DNA of 64,000 nucleotides, from positions 124,001-188,000 of the forward strand of contig NZ_FOIR01000002.1 of assembly GCF_900111145.1 (NCBI RefSeq). Reading direction: 5' to 3'. A program made the translations under genes and the position numbers. Positions 39,238 to 48,443 of this stretch are shown here, piece by piece. Every line of letters starts with the position of its first letter. Within the stretch, counting starts at the first letter, position 1. The notes beneath the pieces were generated by a model. That model did not search any database and was not told the DNA's origin. It saw nothing but the letters and a program-made list of their open reading frames with translations. The stretch comes from Roseivirga pacifica (GTDB taxonomy: Bacteria > Bacteroidota > Bacteroidia > Cytophagales > Cyclobacteriaceae).

Positions 39238-41667
39238 ATGAAAGCAGTTTATTCTCGCTTAAGAAAGTGCTTTTGGTTGGGATTAATCCTCACCAAAAGC
39301 ACTTTGCTTTTTGCACAAACCGACCTTTTTCAGGCACCCGAAAGAGGATTTACGAGTTGGTTACCAGCGCCAAATTGGGACCATGGCTTGTTATCGGGCA
39401 ATGGTACAATGGGAGCACTGGTCTTCGGCCACCCACATGACGAAACCATTATAATGAGCCAGAGCCAGCTCTACTTACCTCAGGATAAATCTGATGAGTT
39501 AATAGATCAGGCTTCGCGCTTAGAAGAAATCAGGAGTCTGATTCGTGCTGGAAAGTATGTAGAAGCGACCAAAATTCCTGTGGAGTTGAGAGAGGCCGCA
39601 GGATACAGCGATCAGCGCGATCCGTTTATTCCTGCCTTTGATATTCGCGTAAAACAGGAATATGGTAACATTTCCAAATATGTTCGCGCAACGGACTTTG
39701 AGACTGGTGAAGCCAAAACCACTTGGACGGACGATAATGGCACTTTTCAGCGCACCATTTTCGTGTCGCGTGCAGATAGTATTGCTGTGCTCCGCATTAC
39801 AGGAAATGCCCCAATAAATGCAAGCATCCGTTTTGAAAGAAGGCCTGTCAACTGGGATCAATGGGCCTTTGTTGGTGAACATGTAGACGAAATGAAGGCC
39901 ACGGTTGAAGATGGTTGGTTGACCTACAAAACCAGCTTTAAAAAGCATTATGAGGGTAGTTTGGAAGGTTATGAAGGAGCTGGAAGACTGGTGCTTAATG
40001 GTGGTCGCTCTAAGGTTGTTGGAAATCATATTGAAATTCAGAACGCCAAAGAGGTTCTGCTACTCATTGATATTCAACCAAATTACAACTACAGTAAGTC
40101 GCTTATTCCCGAGGTAAAAGAGAAATTATCTGCCATTCAGCCAGTATATGAAGCCTTGCTTAAAAGGCATAAGGCGGTGCATGGTGAAATCTTTAACCGT
40201 GTTAAACTCGATTTGGGAGGAGAAGCCGGGGATAAACGCCTTCATTCGGAAGAGATTTTGCTGAAAGCCCAAGAGGGTGATGTGCCCTTGGCGTTAATAG
40301 AAAAAACCTTTGATGCTGGCAGGTACAATATCTTGAGTAGTACGGGTACGAACCCTCCAAACTTGCAGGGTATTTGGTCTGGCACATGGACAGCGGCATG
40401 GGCTAGCGGCTTTACCCACGATGGCAATTTGCCTTCAGCAATGTCGGTGGTCATGTCGGGAAATATGCCTGAATTAATGAGTGCCTACGTTGGGCATTTG
40501 GAACGCTACCGCAGTGACTTTGAAGACAACGCAAAGCGGCTCTTTGGAGCAAGAGGAGTGAACCTACCAGGGCATACTACTACCTCCGGTCGCCCGACCG
40601 ATTTCAATGAGACCTGGTGTCTTACGTTCTGGACGGGCGGAGCAGGCTGGGCTGCGGATATCGTGTATGACTATTATCGCTACACCGAAGATTTTGATTA
40701 CCTGAAAACGCATGCCTATCCTTGGATGAAATCCTCGGCCTTGTTCTACGAAGACTTCCTTCAGGAAGCAGATGGGAAGATCATTTTTAATCCTTCTTAT
40801 TCGCCTGAAAACAACCCGGCTAACAGCAACTCGCAAGCGGTATTAAATGCCACAATGGATGTGATGATTGCCCGCCAATTATTGACTAATACCATCGCTG
40901 CCGGTAAGCTTCTTGGCGAGCCCAAAGCACAGTTAAAAGTTTGGCAGAGAATTCATGATAAATTACCTGAATATCAGGTAAATGAAGAGGGTGTGTTAAA
41001 GGAATGGATAGGTGGTAAATATGAAGATAATTATCGCCATCGCCATGTGTCCCAACTTTATACGCTTTACAATGACAAAGATGCGGATATCCTCGATCAT
41101 CCAGAGTTGAAAATGGGCGCAATCAACCTGTTGGAGAAGAAGCTGGAATTCCGAAGAGAAGAAGGTGGTGGAGAAATGGCTTTCGGGCATGTGCAGCTCG
41201 GTTTAACGGCCGCACATTTAGGAGAGGCCAGCAAGGCTTTAGAAGCAGTGAACTGGCTTTCGAGTCGCTATTGGTCAACCGGCTTTGGCTCTTTTCACAA
41301 CGTGGGTAATTTGCTCAACACCGACATTAGCGGTGGCTTGCCTGCGGTGATGATCCAAATGCTGGCGTATTCCGAAAAAGGCGAAATTCATTTGCTTCCG
41401 GCCTTACCCAAAGAATGGAGTAAAGGGAGTTTGGATGGAACGTTGTTGAGAGGTCAAATTGAGTTGTCATCATTAAGCTGGAATGGCAATCAGGTTGAAG
41501 CTCAGTTAGTTTCGCAGGTATCTCAAAAAGTAACTATTGAATTACCCAGCCAAATTGAAGTAGCTACAGTAGATGGCGTGAATGTGGAGCAGTCAGAAAA
41601 TTGGTTAACGGTTGACCTACCTGCCAAAAAAGCCATTAACTTAAGCTTCATTCTGAACAATGAATAA
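39238..41667 (+). CDS. Glycoside hydrolase family 95, probable alpha-1,2-L-fucosidase
   Basis: An 809-residue exported enzyme. N-terminal beta domain with LLSGNGTMGALVFGHPHDETI, then an (alpha/alpha)6 barrel. GH95 landmarks: GTNPPNLQGIWSG, FNPSYSPENNPA (Glu 524, candidate catalytic acid), HRHVSQLYTLYN, and LLNTDISGGLPAVMIQML (Asp 696, candidate base). GH95 enzymes invert alpha-1,2-linked L-fucose (some act on L-galactose); this is the linkage of fucose on galactose in fucogalacto-xyloglucan. Its last codons overlap the start of the UxaA-family gene by 8 bp (ATGAATAA), so fucose release and fucose breakdown are translationally linked. Confidence 0.88.
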   Translation: MKAVYSRLRKCFWLGLILTKSTLLFAQTDLFQAPERGFTSWLPAPNWDHGLLSGNGTMGALVFGHPHDETIIMSQSQLYLPQDKSDELIDQASRLEEIRSLIRAGKYVEATKIPVELREAAGYSDQRDPFIPAFDIRVKQEYGNISKYVRATDFETGEAKTTWTDDNGTFQRTIFVSRADSIAVLRITGNAPINASIRFERRPVNWDQWAFVGEHVDEMKATVEDGWLTYKTSFKKHYEGSLEGYEGAGRLVLNGGRSKVVGNHIEIQNAKEVLLLIDIQPNYNYSKSLIPEVKEKLSAIQPVYEALLKRHKAVHGEIFNRVKLDLGGEAGDKRLHSEEILLKAQEGDVPLALIEKTFDAGRYNILSSTGTNPPNLQGIWSGTWTAAWASGFTHDGNLPSAMSVVMSGNMPELMSAYVGHLERYRSDFEDNAKRLFGARGVNLPGHTTTSGRPTDFNETWCLTFWTGGAGWAADIVYDYYRYTEDFDYLKTHAYPWMKSSALFYEDFLQEADGKIIFNPSYSPENNPANSNSQAVLNATMDVMIARQLLTNTIAAGKLLGEPKAQLKVWQRIHDKLPEYQVNEEGVLKEWIGGKYEDNYRHRHVSQLYTLYNDKDADILDHPELKMGAINLLEKKLEFRREEGGGEMAFGHVQLGLTAAHLGEASKALEAVNWLSSRYWSTGFGSFHNVGNLLNTDISGGLPAVMIQMLAYSEKGEIHLLPALPKEWSKGSLDGTLLRGQIELSSLSWNGNQVEAQLVSQVSQKVTIELPSQIEVATVDGVNVEQSENWLTVDLPAKKAINLSFILNNE

Positions 41668-43261
41668 GCTACTCCAAATTCATCCTAATGATAATTGCTT
41701 GGTTGCATTAACCGATTTGCAACCGGGAAAATATGCCTATGGCGAAGGCCTAGATTTAGAGGTTAAAGAGACTATTCCAGCCAAACATCGCATTGCTTTA
41801 ACAGACTTACCCAAGGGAACTATCCTTACCCATTATGGTGTGAGTGTGGGCAGAACAATGAGCGATGTACCTTCTGGTACTCGGTTAACCACGGAAAACC
41901 TGAAGCATGTAGCCGATCCTTCTGAGATTAGACAGATTGATTACCAATGGCAACAGCCCAAAGTGACGCCCTTCAGGGACCGTACATTTATGGGCTATCA
42001 CCGAGCCGATGGCAAGGTGGGTACTGCTAATTATTGGCTTTTTGTGCCATTGGTTTTCTGCGAGAATAGAAACCTAAGGGTGATTGAAGAAACGCTTAAT
42101 ACTACCCTTGGCTATAAAAAGGAAAACGATTATATCCGTTTTGCCAAAGAGCTGCTGGGAGAGGCGCAAGAGGAAAATCGGACAACATCGAGCCGAGTTT
42201 TTGAAAATATCGATGGCATCCGGTTTCTCTATCATGATGGTGGTTGTGGTGGAACCCGCCAAGATTCGGAGACTTTATTGAGGTTGCTAGCGGGCTATGT
42301 GCATCACCCAAATGTGGCGGGTGCTACTGTGCTTAGCCTTGGTTGCCAACATGCCCAAATCGACTGGTTCAAGCAGGTTCAAAAGGAGCTTTATCCAAAC
42401 TCGGAAAAACCGGTGATCTATTTGGAACAACAACAGGTTAAGTCCGAGGAACAGTTGATTAAAAAGGCGATTTCCAGTACGCTTGAGCAATTGAAAGAAG
42501 CCAATAAGGTCTCTCGCAAGCCTGCACCATTGAGTAAATTGGTAGTGGGTTTAGAGTGCGGTGGCTCCGATGGATTCTCTGGAATTTCGGCTAATCCGGC
42601 CGTTGGTCATGCTTCGGATATGATTACTACTTTGGGCGGAAGCACTATTCTTTCGGAGTTTCCTGAGTTGAATGGGGTAGAGCAGAACTTGATTGATAGA
42701 TGCGTGGATTTGAAGGTGGCGGAAAAGTTTGTGGCATTGCAAAATGCATATGCCAATAGGGCTGTGGCAGCAGGTTCTGGCTTTGACATGAACCCTTCAC
42801 CAGGCAACATAAAGGACGGGTTGATTACTGATGCCATCAAATCTGCCGGAGCAGCAAAAAAAGGAGGTTATGCCCCTGTGGCCGATGTGTTGGACTACAC
42901 AGAACCAGTTACTAGGGCTGGACTCAATTTACTTTGCACACCTGGAAATGATGTAGAGTCGACCACCGGAATGGCCGGCAGTGGCGCGAATATTATGCTC
43001 TTTACAACGGGTTTAGGTACGCCAACGGGCAATCCTGTTACACCGGTAATTAAGATTGCTACGAATACCAAGTTGGCCGAATCAATGCCTGATATTATTG
43101 ATGTAAATGCAGGCGGGGTTATTTCTGGCGAAAAGACCATTGAGCAGCTAGGAGAGGAGATATTGGAAGAGGTAATTCAAGTAGCATGTGGCAAACAAAC
43201 CAAGGCCATGCAACTTGATCAGAACGATTTTATACTTTGGAAGAGAGGGGTTTCGCTTTAA
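41660..43261 (+). CDS. UxaA/altronate-dehydratase-family protein, proposed L-fuconate dehydratase
   Basis: A 533-residue cytoplasmic protein with an N-terminal SAF domain (about 1-85; ending SDVPSGTRLTTENL) and the large UxaA catalytic region (RADGKVGTANYWLFVPLVFCENRN; YHDGGCGGTRQDSETLL; LVVGLECGGSDGFSGISANPAVG; PTGNPVTPVIKIATNT). The Cys and His residues in GCGGT and LGCQHAQ fit the iron-binding site of this sugar-acid dehydratase family. Family members dehydrate altronate or galactarate. Here all neighbours are L-fucose genes and no enolase-superfamily dehydratase is present, so it most likely converts L-fuconate to 2-keto-3-deoxy-L-fuconate. That step is inferred from position, not motif. 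Confidence 0.85.
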   Translation: MNKLLQIHPNDNCLVALTDLQPGKYAYGEGLDLEVKETIPAKHRIALTDLPKGTILTHYGVSVGRTMSDVPSGTRLTTENLKHVADPSEIRQIDYQWQQPKVTPFRDRTFMGYHRADGKVGTANYWLFVPLVFCENRNLRVIEETLNTTLGYKKENDYIRFAKELLGEAQEENRTTSSRVFENIDGIRFLYHDGGCGGTRQDSETLLRLLAGYVHHPNVAGATVLSLGCQHAQIDWFKQVQKELYPNSEKPVIYLEQQQVKSEEQLIKKAISSTLEQLKEANKVSRKPAPLSKLVVGLECGGSDGFSGISANPAVGHASDMITTLGGSTILSEFPELNGVEQNLIDRCVDLKVAEKFVALQNAYANRAVAAGSGFDMNPSPGNIKDGLITDAIKSAGAAKKGGYAPVADVLDYTEPVTRAGLNLLCTPGNDVESTTGMAGSGANIMLFTTGLGTPTGNPVTPVIKIATNTKLAESMPDIIDVNAGGVISGEKTIEQLGEEILEEVIQVACGKQTKAMQLDQNDFILWKRGVSL

Positions 43262-43280
43262 GCGGAGTTTAGATTTTTTA

Positions 43281-43351
43281 CGTCATCCCTTAGTAGGTGA
43301 GAATCCTAATGATAAAAGACTAAATAGATTCCCATTTTCATGGAAATGACG
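43281..43351. repeat. Palindromic REP-like element (CGTCAT...ATGACG)
   Basis: Begins CGTCATCCC and ends GGAAATGACG with inner pairing GAATCC / GATTCC; about 71 bp. Same terminal bases as the elements at 48229 and 56587. Sits in the 258-bp gap between the dehydratase and dehydrogenase genes. Confidence 0.5.
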
Positions 43352-43417
43352 CTTAGAAGTATTGAAATAGAAAGATTGAAAACTTTAAAACGAAGTGCGA
43401 TCAATACTGTCAGAAGT

Positions 43418-43477
43418 ACCCCGACCCTAAAGGGGGGACGAGATACTGAAACTTCTCCCTTTAGGGAATAAAAGGGG
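43418..43477 (-). repeat. CCCTAAAGGG palindromic repeat, copy 1 (inverted)
   Basis: Read on the minus strand: ATTCCCTAAAGGGA, a variable centre, then CCCCCTTTAGGGTCGGGGT. Same ends as the copies at 53304, 62268 and 62530 but with a shorter centre. Confidence 0.6.
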
Positions 43478-43519
43478 AGTGACTGACTAATTTTTAAAGT
43501 TTTATAAATGAATTAGTAA

Positions 43520-44293
43520 ATGAAACAACCATTTGATTTAACAGCTAAAACTGCGGTGGTGACTGGTGGCGGTAGTGGTATCGGCAAAGCCATATCTAAG
43601 CGACTGGCAGCGCATGGTGCCACTGTTTATATCATAGAATTTAATGAGGCCACGGGACTTGAAACGGTAGATGAAATTTCGGAAGAGGGCGGAAAGGCCG
43701 AGTACATTCCATGCAATGTAGCCAAGATCGACTCAGTAAAAGAGGCCTTTAGTCAGGTAGGCGATAAGCTCGATATTTTGATCAATAATGCTGGAATTGC
43801 CCATGTAGGGAATTTGGAGAACACCTCAGAGGAAGACCTTGACCGGGTTTATGATGTGAATGTAAAAGGTGTCTACAATTGCCTCAAAGCCGGAATTCCA
43901 TTAATGAAAGAGAAGGGAGGAGCCATTATCAATGTGGCCTCAATTGCATCGGTGGTGGGGATAGCGGATCGTTTTGCCTACTCTATGAGCAAAGGTGCTG
44001 TGTACACCATGACGCTCTCGATAGCCAAGGATTACTTGCCTTTCAATATCCGTTGTAACTGCATAGCTCCTGCTAGGGTGCACACGCCTTTTGTGGATGG
44101 GTTTATTGCGAAGAATTATCCAGGTCAGGAGGAAGAGATGTTCGAAAAACTTTCAAAAACACAGCCAATTGGTCGCATGGGGAAACCCGAAGAAGTAGCC
44201 AATTTGGTGCTTTACTTGGCTTCGGACGAAGCCTCATTTATCACAGGCTCCTGCTATCCAATAGATGGCGGGTACATTACATTAAATAGCTAA
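43520..44293 (+). CDS. SDR-family oxidoreductase, proposed 2-keto-3-deoxy-L-fuconate 4-dehydrogenase
   Basis: A 257-residue classical short-chain dehydrogenase. Cofactor loop TGGGSGIG at 15-22, NNAGIAH near 90, catalytic Tyr 154 and Lys 158 in YSMSK, and the post-catalytic segment IRCNCIAPARVHTPF, where Arg replaces the usual Gly of PGxxxT as in known 2-keto-3-deoxy-L-fuconate dehydrogenases and BDH2-like proteins. An acidic residue after the second strand (IIEFNE) favours NAD+. It should oxidise C4 of 2-keto-3-deoxy-L-fuconate. The gene is followed 9 bp later by the diketo-acid hydrolase that would use its product, which supports the assignment over the generic SDR label. Confidence 0.85.
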   Translation: MKQPFDLTAKTAVVTGGGSGIGKAISKRLAAHGATVYIIEFNEATGLETVDEISEEGGKAEYIPCNVAKIDSVKEAFSQVGDKLDILINNAGIAHVGNLENTSEEDLDRVYDVNVKGVYNCLKAGIPLMKEKGGAIINVASIASVVGIADRFAYSMSKGAVYTMTLSIAKDYLPFNIRCNCIAPARVHTPFVDGFIAKNYPGQEEEMFEKLSKTQPIGRMGKPEEVANLVLYLASDEASFITGSCYPIDGGYITLNS

Positions 44294-44302
44294 AAACTAA
44301 CA

Positions 44303-45148
44303 ATGAAACTTTTTAGATATAAAACAGAAGAAGGAAATAAAACTGGCGTAAGCATTAACGATGCACATTACGATGTGAGCAGTCACATTTCAGAATACGA
44401 CCGAGATTTTTTTGATGCAGATGGTATTGCAAAGCTAAAGGAAATAGTAGCCAATGGCGGACTTAGCAAGCTAGATGAACCGTTGGATTTTGATGCACCA
44501 TTGTATCGCCCGGAAAAGATTATTTGCATTGGCTTGAACTATAGCAAGCACGCGGCAGAAAGTGGTATGGAGCCACCAAAGGAACCAGTGGTTTTCTTCA
44601 AGTCGCCCTCTAGCTTAACAGGCCCGTTCGACAACATCATTATTCCAAAAAACAGCACTAAAACTGACTGGGAGGTAGAATTGGCGGTAATTATTGGGAA
44701 AAAAGCCAATTACGTTTCTGAAGAAGAAGCCATGGATTATGTGGCAGGGTATGCAGTACATAACGATGTGAGCGAGCGCGAATTCCAGTTGGAAAGAGGA
44801 GGTCAATGGGTAAAGGGAAAGAGCTGCGATTCATTCGCTCCGCTCGGGCCTTATTTGGTTACCAAAGATGAGGTTGCAGACCCACATAACTTAAACCTTT
44901 GGCTAAAGCTCAATGGTAAAAAAGTACAGGATGGCAATACATCCGATTTCATTTTTAACATTCCGCAAGTAATCAGTCACTTGTCGCAGTTTATGAGCCT
45001 GATGCCGGGTGATGTTATCTCAACCGGAACACCAGAGGGTGTTGGCCTTGGCTTTAAACCACCGGTTTATTTAAAGCCAGGCGATGAAGTGGAGTTGGGA
45101 ATTGAAGGGCTTGGTACGGCAAAACAAAAAGTAGTAGCCCATTCATGA
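44303..45148 (+). CDS. Fumarylacetoacetate-hydrolase-family protein, proposed 2,4-diketo-3-deoxy-L-fuconate hydrolase
   Basis: A 281-residue FAH-family enzyme. Landmarks: ICIGLNYSKHAAESG, FFKSPSSLTGPFDNI, the metal-binding acidic cluster in DWEVELAVIIG near residue 122, the YAVHNDVSEREFQ loop and GDVISTGTPEGVGLGFKPP. It should cleave the C-C bond of 2,4-diketo-3-deoxy-L-fuconate to pyruvate and L-lactate, the last step of the pathway. Stop and next start overlap as ATGA with the fuconolactonase gene. Family assignment is firm; substrate comes from the operon. Confidence 0.88.
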   Translation: MKLFRYKTEEGNKTGVSINDAHYDVSSHISEYDRDFFDADGIAKLKEIVANGGLSKLDEPLDFDAPLYRPEKIICIGLNYSKHAAESGMEPPKEPVVFFKSPSSLTGPFDNIIIPKNSTKTDWEVELAVIIGKKANYVSEEEAMDYVAGYAVHNDVSEREFQLERGGQWVKGKSCDSFAPLGPYLVTKDEVADPHNLNLWLKLNGKKVQDGNTSDFIFNIPQVISHLSQFMSLMPGDVISTGTPEGVGLGFKPPVYLKPGDEVELGIEGLGTAKQKVVAHS

Positions 45149-45975
45149 AAATAGACGCGCATCAACATTTTTGGCATTACAGTCCGACCACACATGGCTG
45201 GATTACGGAGGACATGAAGGCGATAAGAAAGAGCTTTTTGCCCGATGACCTCGTCCCAGTGCTAAATGCCAATGGTGTTGATGGCTGCGTAGCAGTTCAG
45301 GCCGATCAAACAGAAGCTGAGTCTCAGTTCTTACTGGATTTGGCGGCAAAAAACCCTTTTATAAAAGCTGTAGTAGGCTGGACGGACCTAAAGTCCGATT
45401 CGCTTGAGGCGCGTTTGGAAGCCTATCAATCGCATGAATTGCTGAAAGGTTTTCGGCATATTGCCCAAGGCCAGCCCGCAGGTTTTTTGATCGATCCGGC
45501 ATTTTCAAATGGCATTGCCGAGCTGAATAACTTCGGCTTTAGCTATGATATGCTGGTTTTCAATAACCAATTGCCAGAGGTGGTTGAGCTAGTAAAAAAG
45601 CTGCCAAGAATGCGTTTGGTATTAGACCATATTGGCAAGCCGAATATTCAAGCTGGGGAATTTGCAGAATGGAAGCGGGAGATCGAAAGGCTTTCTGCAT
45701 TCGAGCATTTGTATGTTAAGCTTTCGGGCTTAGTAACTGAGGCCAATTGGCAGCAATGGCAGCTTTCGGATTTTGAACCGTATATAGAGTCGATTCTGGA
45801 TGCTTTTGGTCCTGATCGAATTATGTTCGGTTCCGATTGGCCAGTATGTTTGGTAGCTGCAGATTATGGGCAGGTTTTGACCATCGTAAATCAATATATT
45901 GAGAAGCTGAGCACCGCAGAACAAGCCGCAATAATGGGAGAGAATGCAAAACGGTTTTATAGGATTAGACTGTGA
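45145..45975 (+). CDS. Amidohydrolase-family lactonase, proposed L-fuconolactone hydrolase
   Basis: A 276-residue TIM-barrel hydrolase of the COG3618 / amidohydrolase-2 group. The HxH metal motif is at residues 6-8 (DAHQHFWHY), GFRHIAQG carries the next conserved arginine and histidine, LVLDHIGKP gives a further histidine, and MFGSDWPV the C-terminal aspartate. Related enzymes of this group open L-fucono-1,5- or 1,4-lactone to L-fuconate. It overlaps the hydrolase gene by 4 bp, which argues for co-translation in the same pathway. The cytoplasmic location fits the absence of a signal peptide. Confidence 0.87.
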   Translation: MKIDAHQHFWHYSPTTHGWITEDMKAIRKSFLPDDLVPVLNANGVDGCVAVQADQTEAESQFLLDLAAKNPFIKAVVGWTDLKSDSLEARLEAYQSHELLKGFRHIAQGQPAGFLIDPAFSNGIAELNNFGFSYDMLVFNNQLPEVVELVKKLPRMRLVLDHIGKPNIQAGEFAEWKREIERLSAFEHLYVKLSGLVTEANWQQWQLSDFEPYIESILDAFGPDRIMFGSDWPVCLVAADYGQVLTIVNQYIEKLSTAEQAAIMGENAKRFYRIRL

Positions 45976-46019
45976 ATAAAGGAATGTTGAGCTCAAGTAG
46001 AAGTGTGTTAGTTTAAGAG

Positions 46020-46799
46020 ATGGATTTAGGAATAAAAGATAAGGTATTCATTGTATCGGGAGGTGGAAAGGGCATTGGCGCTGCTATTTGTAGGTCTTTG
46101 GCTGCTGAGGGTGCCGTTCCGGTAATTGTTGGCCGTTCGGAGCAGGCGGGTTTAAACCTGTCAAAGGAATTGGCTGAGAAAGGGCAAAAGTCGCATGTAA
46201 TAAGTTGCGAACTTTCTGAGGCTGCTAACTGCCAAATGGTGGTGGAAGAAACGATTAAGACTTTGGGCAGAATTGATGGCGTGGTGAACAATGCAGGAGT
46301 GAACGATGGTGCCGGATTGGAGTCGGGTGTAGAAGCTTTTGCGGCTTCCATCAAACTCAACCTTTTTCACTATTTCAATTTGGTACACTACGCTTTGCCA
46401 GAATTGAAGAAAAGTAAAGGCGCAATCCTAAATATCAGCTCAAAAACTGCGCTAACGGGGCAGGGAGGTACTTCTGGTTATGCTGCCAGCAAAGGCGCAC
46501 AACTGGCATTAACCCGTGAATGGGCTGTAGAATTGTTGCCTTTTGGCATTCGTGTAAATGCCATAATTCCTTCCGAAGTAGATACACCACAGTATGCCAA
46601 CTGGCTACAGACTTTTGACGATCCGGTAGCCCGCTTAAAGAAGATTACCGATAAAATACCTTTTGAAAAGCGGATGACCTCGGCCGAGGAAATTGCTGAC
46701 TTATCAGTCTTTCTGCTTTCCGCAAAAAGCAGTCATACCACTGGGCAGTGGATGGTAGCTGATGGCGGTTATCTGCACCTGGACAGGGCATTGACCTAA
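46020..46799 (+). CDS. SDR-family oxidoreductase, proposed L-fucose dehydrogenase
   Basis: A 259-residue short-chain dehydrogenase. Cofactor loop SGGGKGIG (13-20), VNNAGVND near 90, ISSKTALTG, catalytic Tyr 154 and Lys 158 in YAASK, and the C-terminus GGYLHLDRALT, an ending I associate with L-fucose dehydrogenases. It would oxidise beta-L-fucose at C1 to L-fucono-1,5-lactone, the substrate of the lactonase encoded just upstream. It is clearly different from the SDR at 43520 (different N-terminus and active-site surroundings), so the operon uses two SDRs for two steps. Confidence 0.86.
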   Translation: MDLGIKDKVFIVSGGGKGIGAAICRSLAAEGAVPVIVGRSEQAGLNLSKELAEKGQKSHVISCELSEAANCQMVVEETIKTLGRIDGVVNNAGVNDGAGLESGVEAFAASIKLNLFHYFNLVHYALPELKKSKGAILNISSKTALTGQGGTSGYAASKGAQLALTREWAVELLPFGIRVNAIIPSEVDTPQYANWLQTFDDPVARLKKITDKIPFEKRMTSAEEIADLSVFLLSAKSSHTTGQWMVADGGYLHLDRALT

Positions 46800-46836
46800 A
46801 GGCTCCGCAGAAATTAACCTATGGAAATTTTTTAAG

Positions 46837-48132
46837 ATGAAACGAAATCCTGTTGTACCGAAAAACCTGATTCTCCCTTTTATTCTCATAACCTCACTTT
46901 TTATGCTTTGGGGTTTTGCCAATGCTGTTACCGACCCAATGGTGCAGGCCTTTAAAAAGGTGCTGGAGTTGACTAACTCGCAAGCAGCATGGGTGCAAAT
47001 GGCTTTTTACGGGGGCTATTTTTGCATGGCGTTGCCAGCTGCCTTGTTTGTTCGCAAGTACTCTTACAAAGTAGGCGTGCTTATCGGATTGGCACTTTAC
47101 GCCTTTGGTGCTCTACTTTTTTATCCGGCTGCTATTACCGAGCAGTTTTGGTTTTTCTGCCTTGGCTTGTATATCCTTACTTTCGGTTTGGCTTTTTTGG
47201 AAACCACCGCCAATCCATACATTCTTGCAATGGGGTCCAGAGAGACAGCCACGCAGCGCCTTAATCTGGCACAGGCTTTCAACCCAGTAGGCTTGTTATT
47301 GGGGCTTTTGGTCGCCCAACAGTTTGTGTTAAAGCGTTTGCAGTCTGATGATATTGCAGATTTCTCTACGCTAGATCTTGCCAAGAAAACGCTGATTCGG
47401 ACTTCCGACCTAATGGTTATCCGAAATCCGTATGTCATTTTAGGGCTGGTATTGATTGGTATTTTCATTCTTATTCTAGTAAGCAAAATGCCACAAGCCA
47501 AAGGCGATGGCAACATTCCAAACCTTAAAGAGACGTTCAATTCCCTTTTTAAAAACAAGAAATATGTGCTTGGCGTAATTGCGCAGGTGTTTTATGTAGG
47601 AGCGCAAATTATGTGCTGGACCTATATTTATCAGTATGCTGAAGCCATAGGTATTGCGAGCGAGACAGCGGCCAACTACCAGTTCGCAGCATTTGTATGC
47701 TTTTTAGTGGGTAGAAGTATTGGAACCTACATGCTAAGGTTTATTAACTCCGCTAAATTACTGACCATTTTTGCCCTTTTGGCCGGTATTTGCACGGTCT
47801 TAACGATTGTACTTCAGGGTATTCCGGGCTTGTACGCGCTGGTGGCTATTACATTATTTATGTCCATTATGTTTCCGACAATCTACGGCATATCACTCGA
47901 TGGTTTGGACGAAGAAGTATCAAAAATCGGGGCTGCTGGACTTGTAATGGCTATTGTTGGCGGTGCCTTAATGCCCAAATGGCAAGGTATGATTATAGAC
48001 ATGGGCGGAAGTGGAGTAGCTGACACCAGCATTGCCGGAGTCTCAGAAGTAAACTTCTCCTTTGTGCTACCACTCATTTGCTTTGTGTACATTGGTTGGT
48101 ACGGAAGGAAGGTTAGGCGATTGGCCAGTTGA
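46837..48132 (+). CDS. fucP: L-fucose:proton symporter
   Basis: A 431-residue major-facilitator permease with twelve predicted membrane segments. Its acidic residues Asp 33 (WGFANAVTD) and Glu 122 (AFLETTANPY) sit 13 positions earlier than the functionally essential Asp 46 and Glu 135 of E. coli FucP, a consistent offset. Other FucP-like features are the NLAQAFNPVG loop after the fourth helix and FPTIYGISLDGLDEE in the C-terminal half. It imports L-fucose released in the periplasm by the GH95 enzyme. Located between the fucose dehydrogenase and the mutarotase genes, 37 bp after the former. Confidence 0.92.
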   Translation: MKRNPVVPKNLILPFILITSLFMLWGFANAVTDPMVQAFKKVLELTNSQAAWVQMAFYGGYFCMALPAALFVRKYSYKVGVLIGLALYAFGALLFYPAAITEQFWFFCLGLYILTFGLAFLETTANPYILAMGSRETATQRLNLAQAFNPVGLLLGLLVAQQFVLKRLQSDDIADFSTLDLAKKTLIRTSDLMVIRNPYVILGLVLIGIFILILVSKMPQAKGDGNIPNLKETFNSLFKNKKYVLGVIAQVFYVGAQIMCWTYIYQYAEAIGIASETAANYQFAAFVCFLVGRSIGTYMLRFINSAKLLTIFALLAGICTVLTIVLQGIPGLYALVAITLFMSIMFPTIYGISLDGLDEEVSKIGAAGLVMAIVGGALMPKWQGMIIDMGGSGVADTSIAGVSEVNFSFVLPLICFVYIGWYGRKVRRLAS

Positions 48133-48228
48133 CATTAGTGAAGTAGGAGTATGGTCGTTTGGCATCGCTTCAGGGACCGAGGGGTAATTAGGGAACTAGG
48201 TGATTGGTAAATATTCAGCTCGTTTTAC

Positions 48229-48432
48229 CCGTCATTGCGAGGCGTAAACTTCGCGAAAGCAGAAGGTTGCAACGTGGCAATCTGCCTGTTTTTTTAGCAC
48301 TTAGCATCGTTGTCGCCTTCAAGAGGGGGCTTCGGGCGGGTGAGGAAAAGGTATCCTGAAAAGTAACAGAAAATGAGATTCCGGATATTTTTCTTCCCTT
48401 TTGAAATTTAGGAAGAAAAATTCTGGAATGAC
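48229..48432. repeat. Palindromic element with CGTCATTGCGAGGCG end
   Basis: Starts CCGTCATTGCGAGGCG, contains TTGCAACGTGGC (shared with the element at 56587) and ends TGGAATGACG. It occupies much of the 311-bp gap between the permease and mutarotase genes; the bases before it (48180-48215) are phrase-like repeats (GGTAATTAGGGAACTAGGTG). No gene is visible in the gap. Confidence 0.5.
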
Positions 48433-48443
48433 GATTAACGAAA

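Noticed and set aside
43277-43300. Possible fifth copy of the regulon promoter (TTTTTACGTCATCCC)
   Set aside because: Only TTACGTCA matches; the TTGCC and TAT blocks and the correctly spaced TTTG are missing. The bases belong to a REP-like palindrome.
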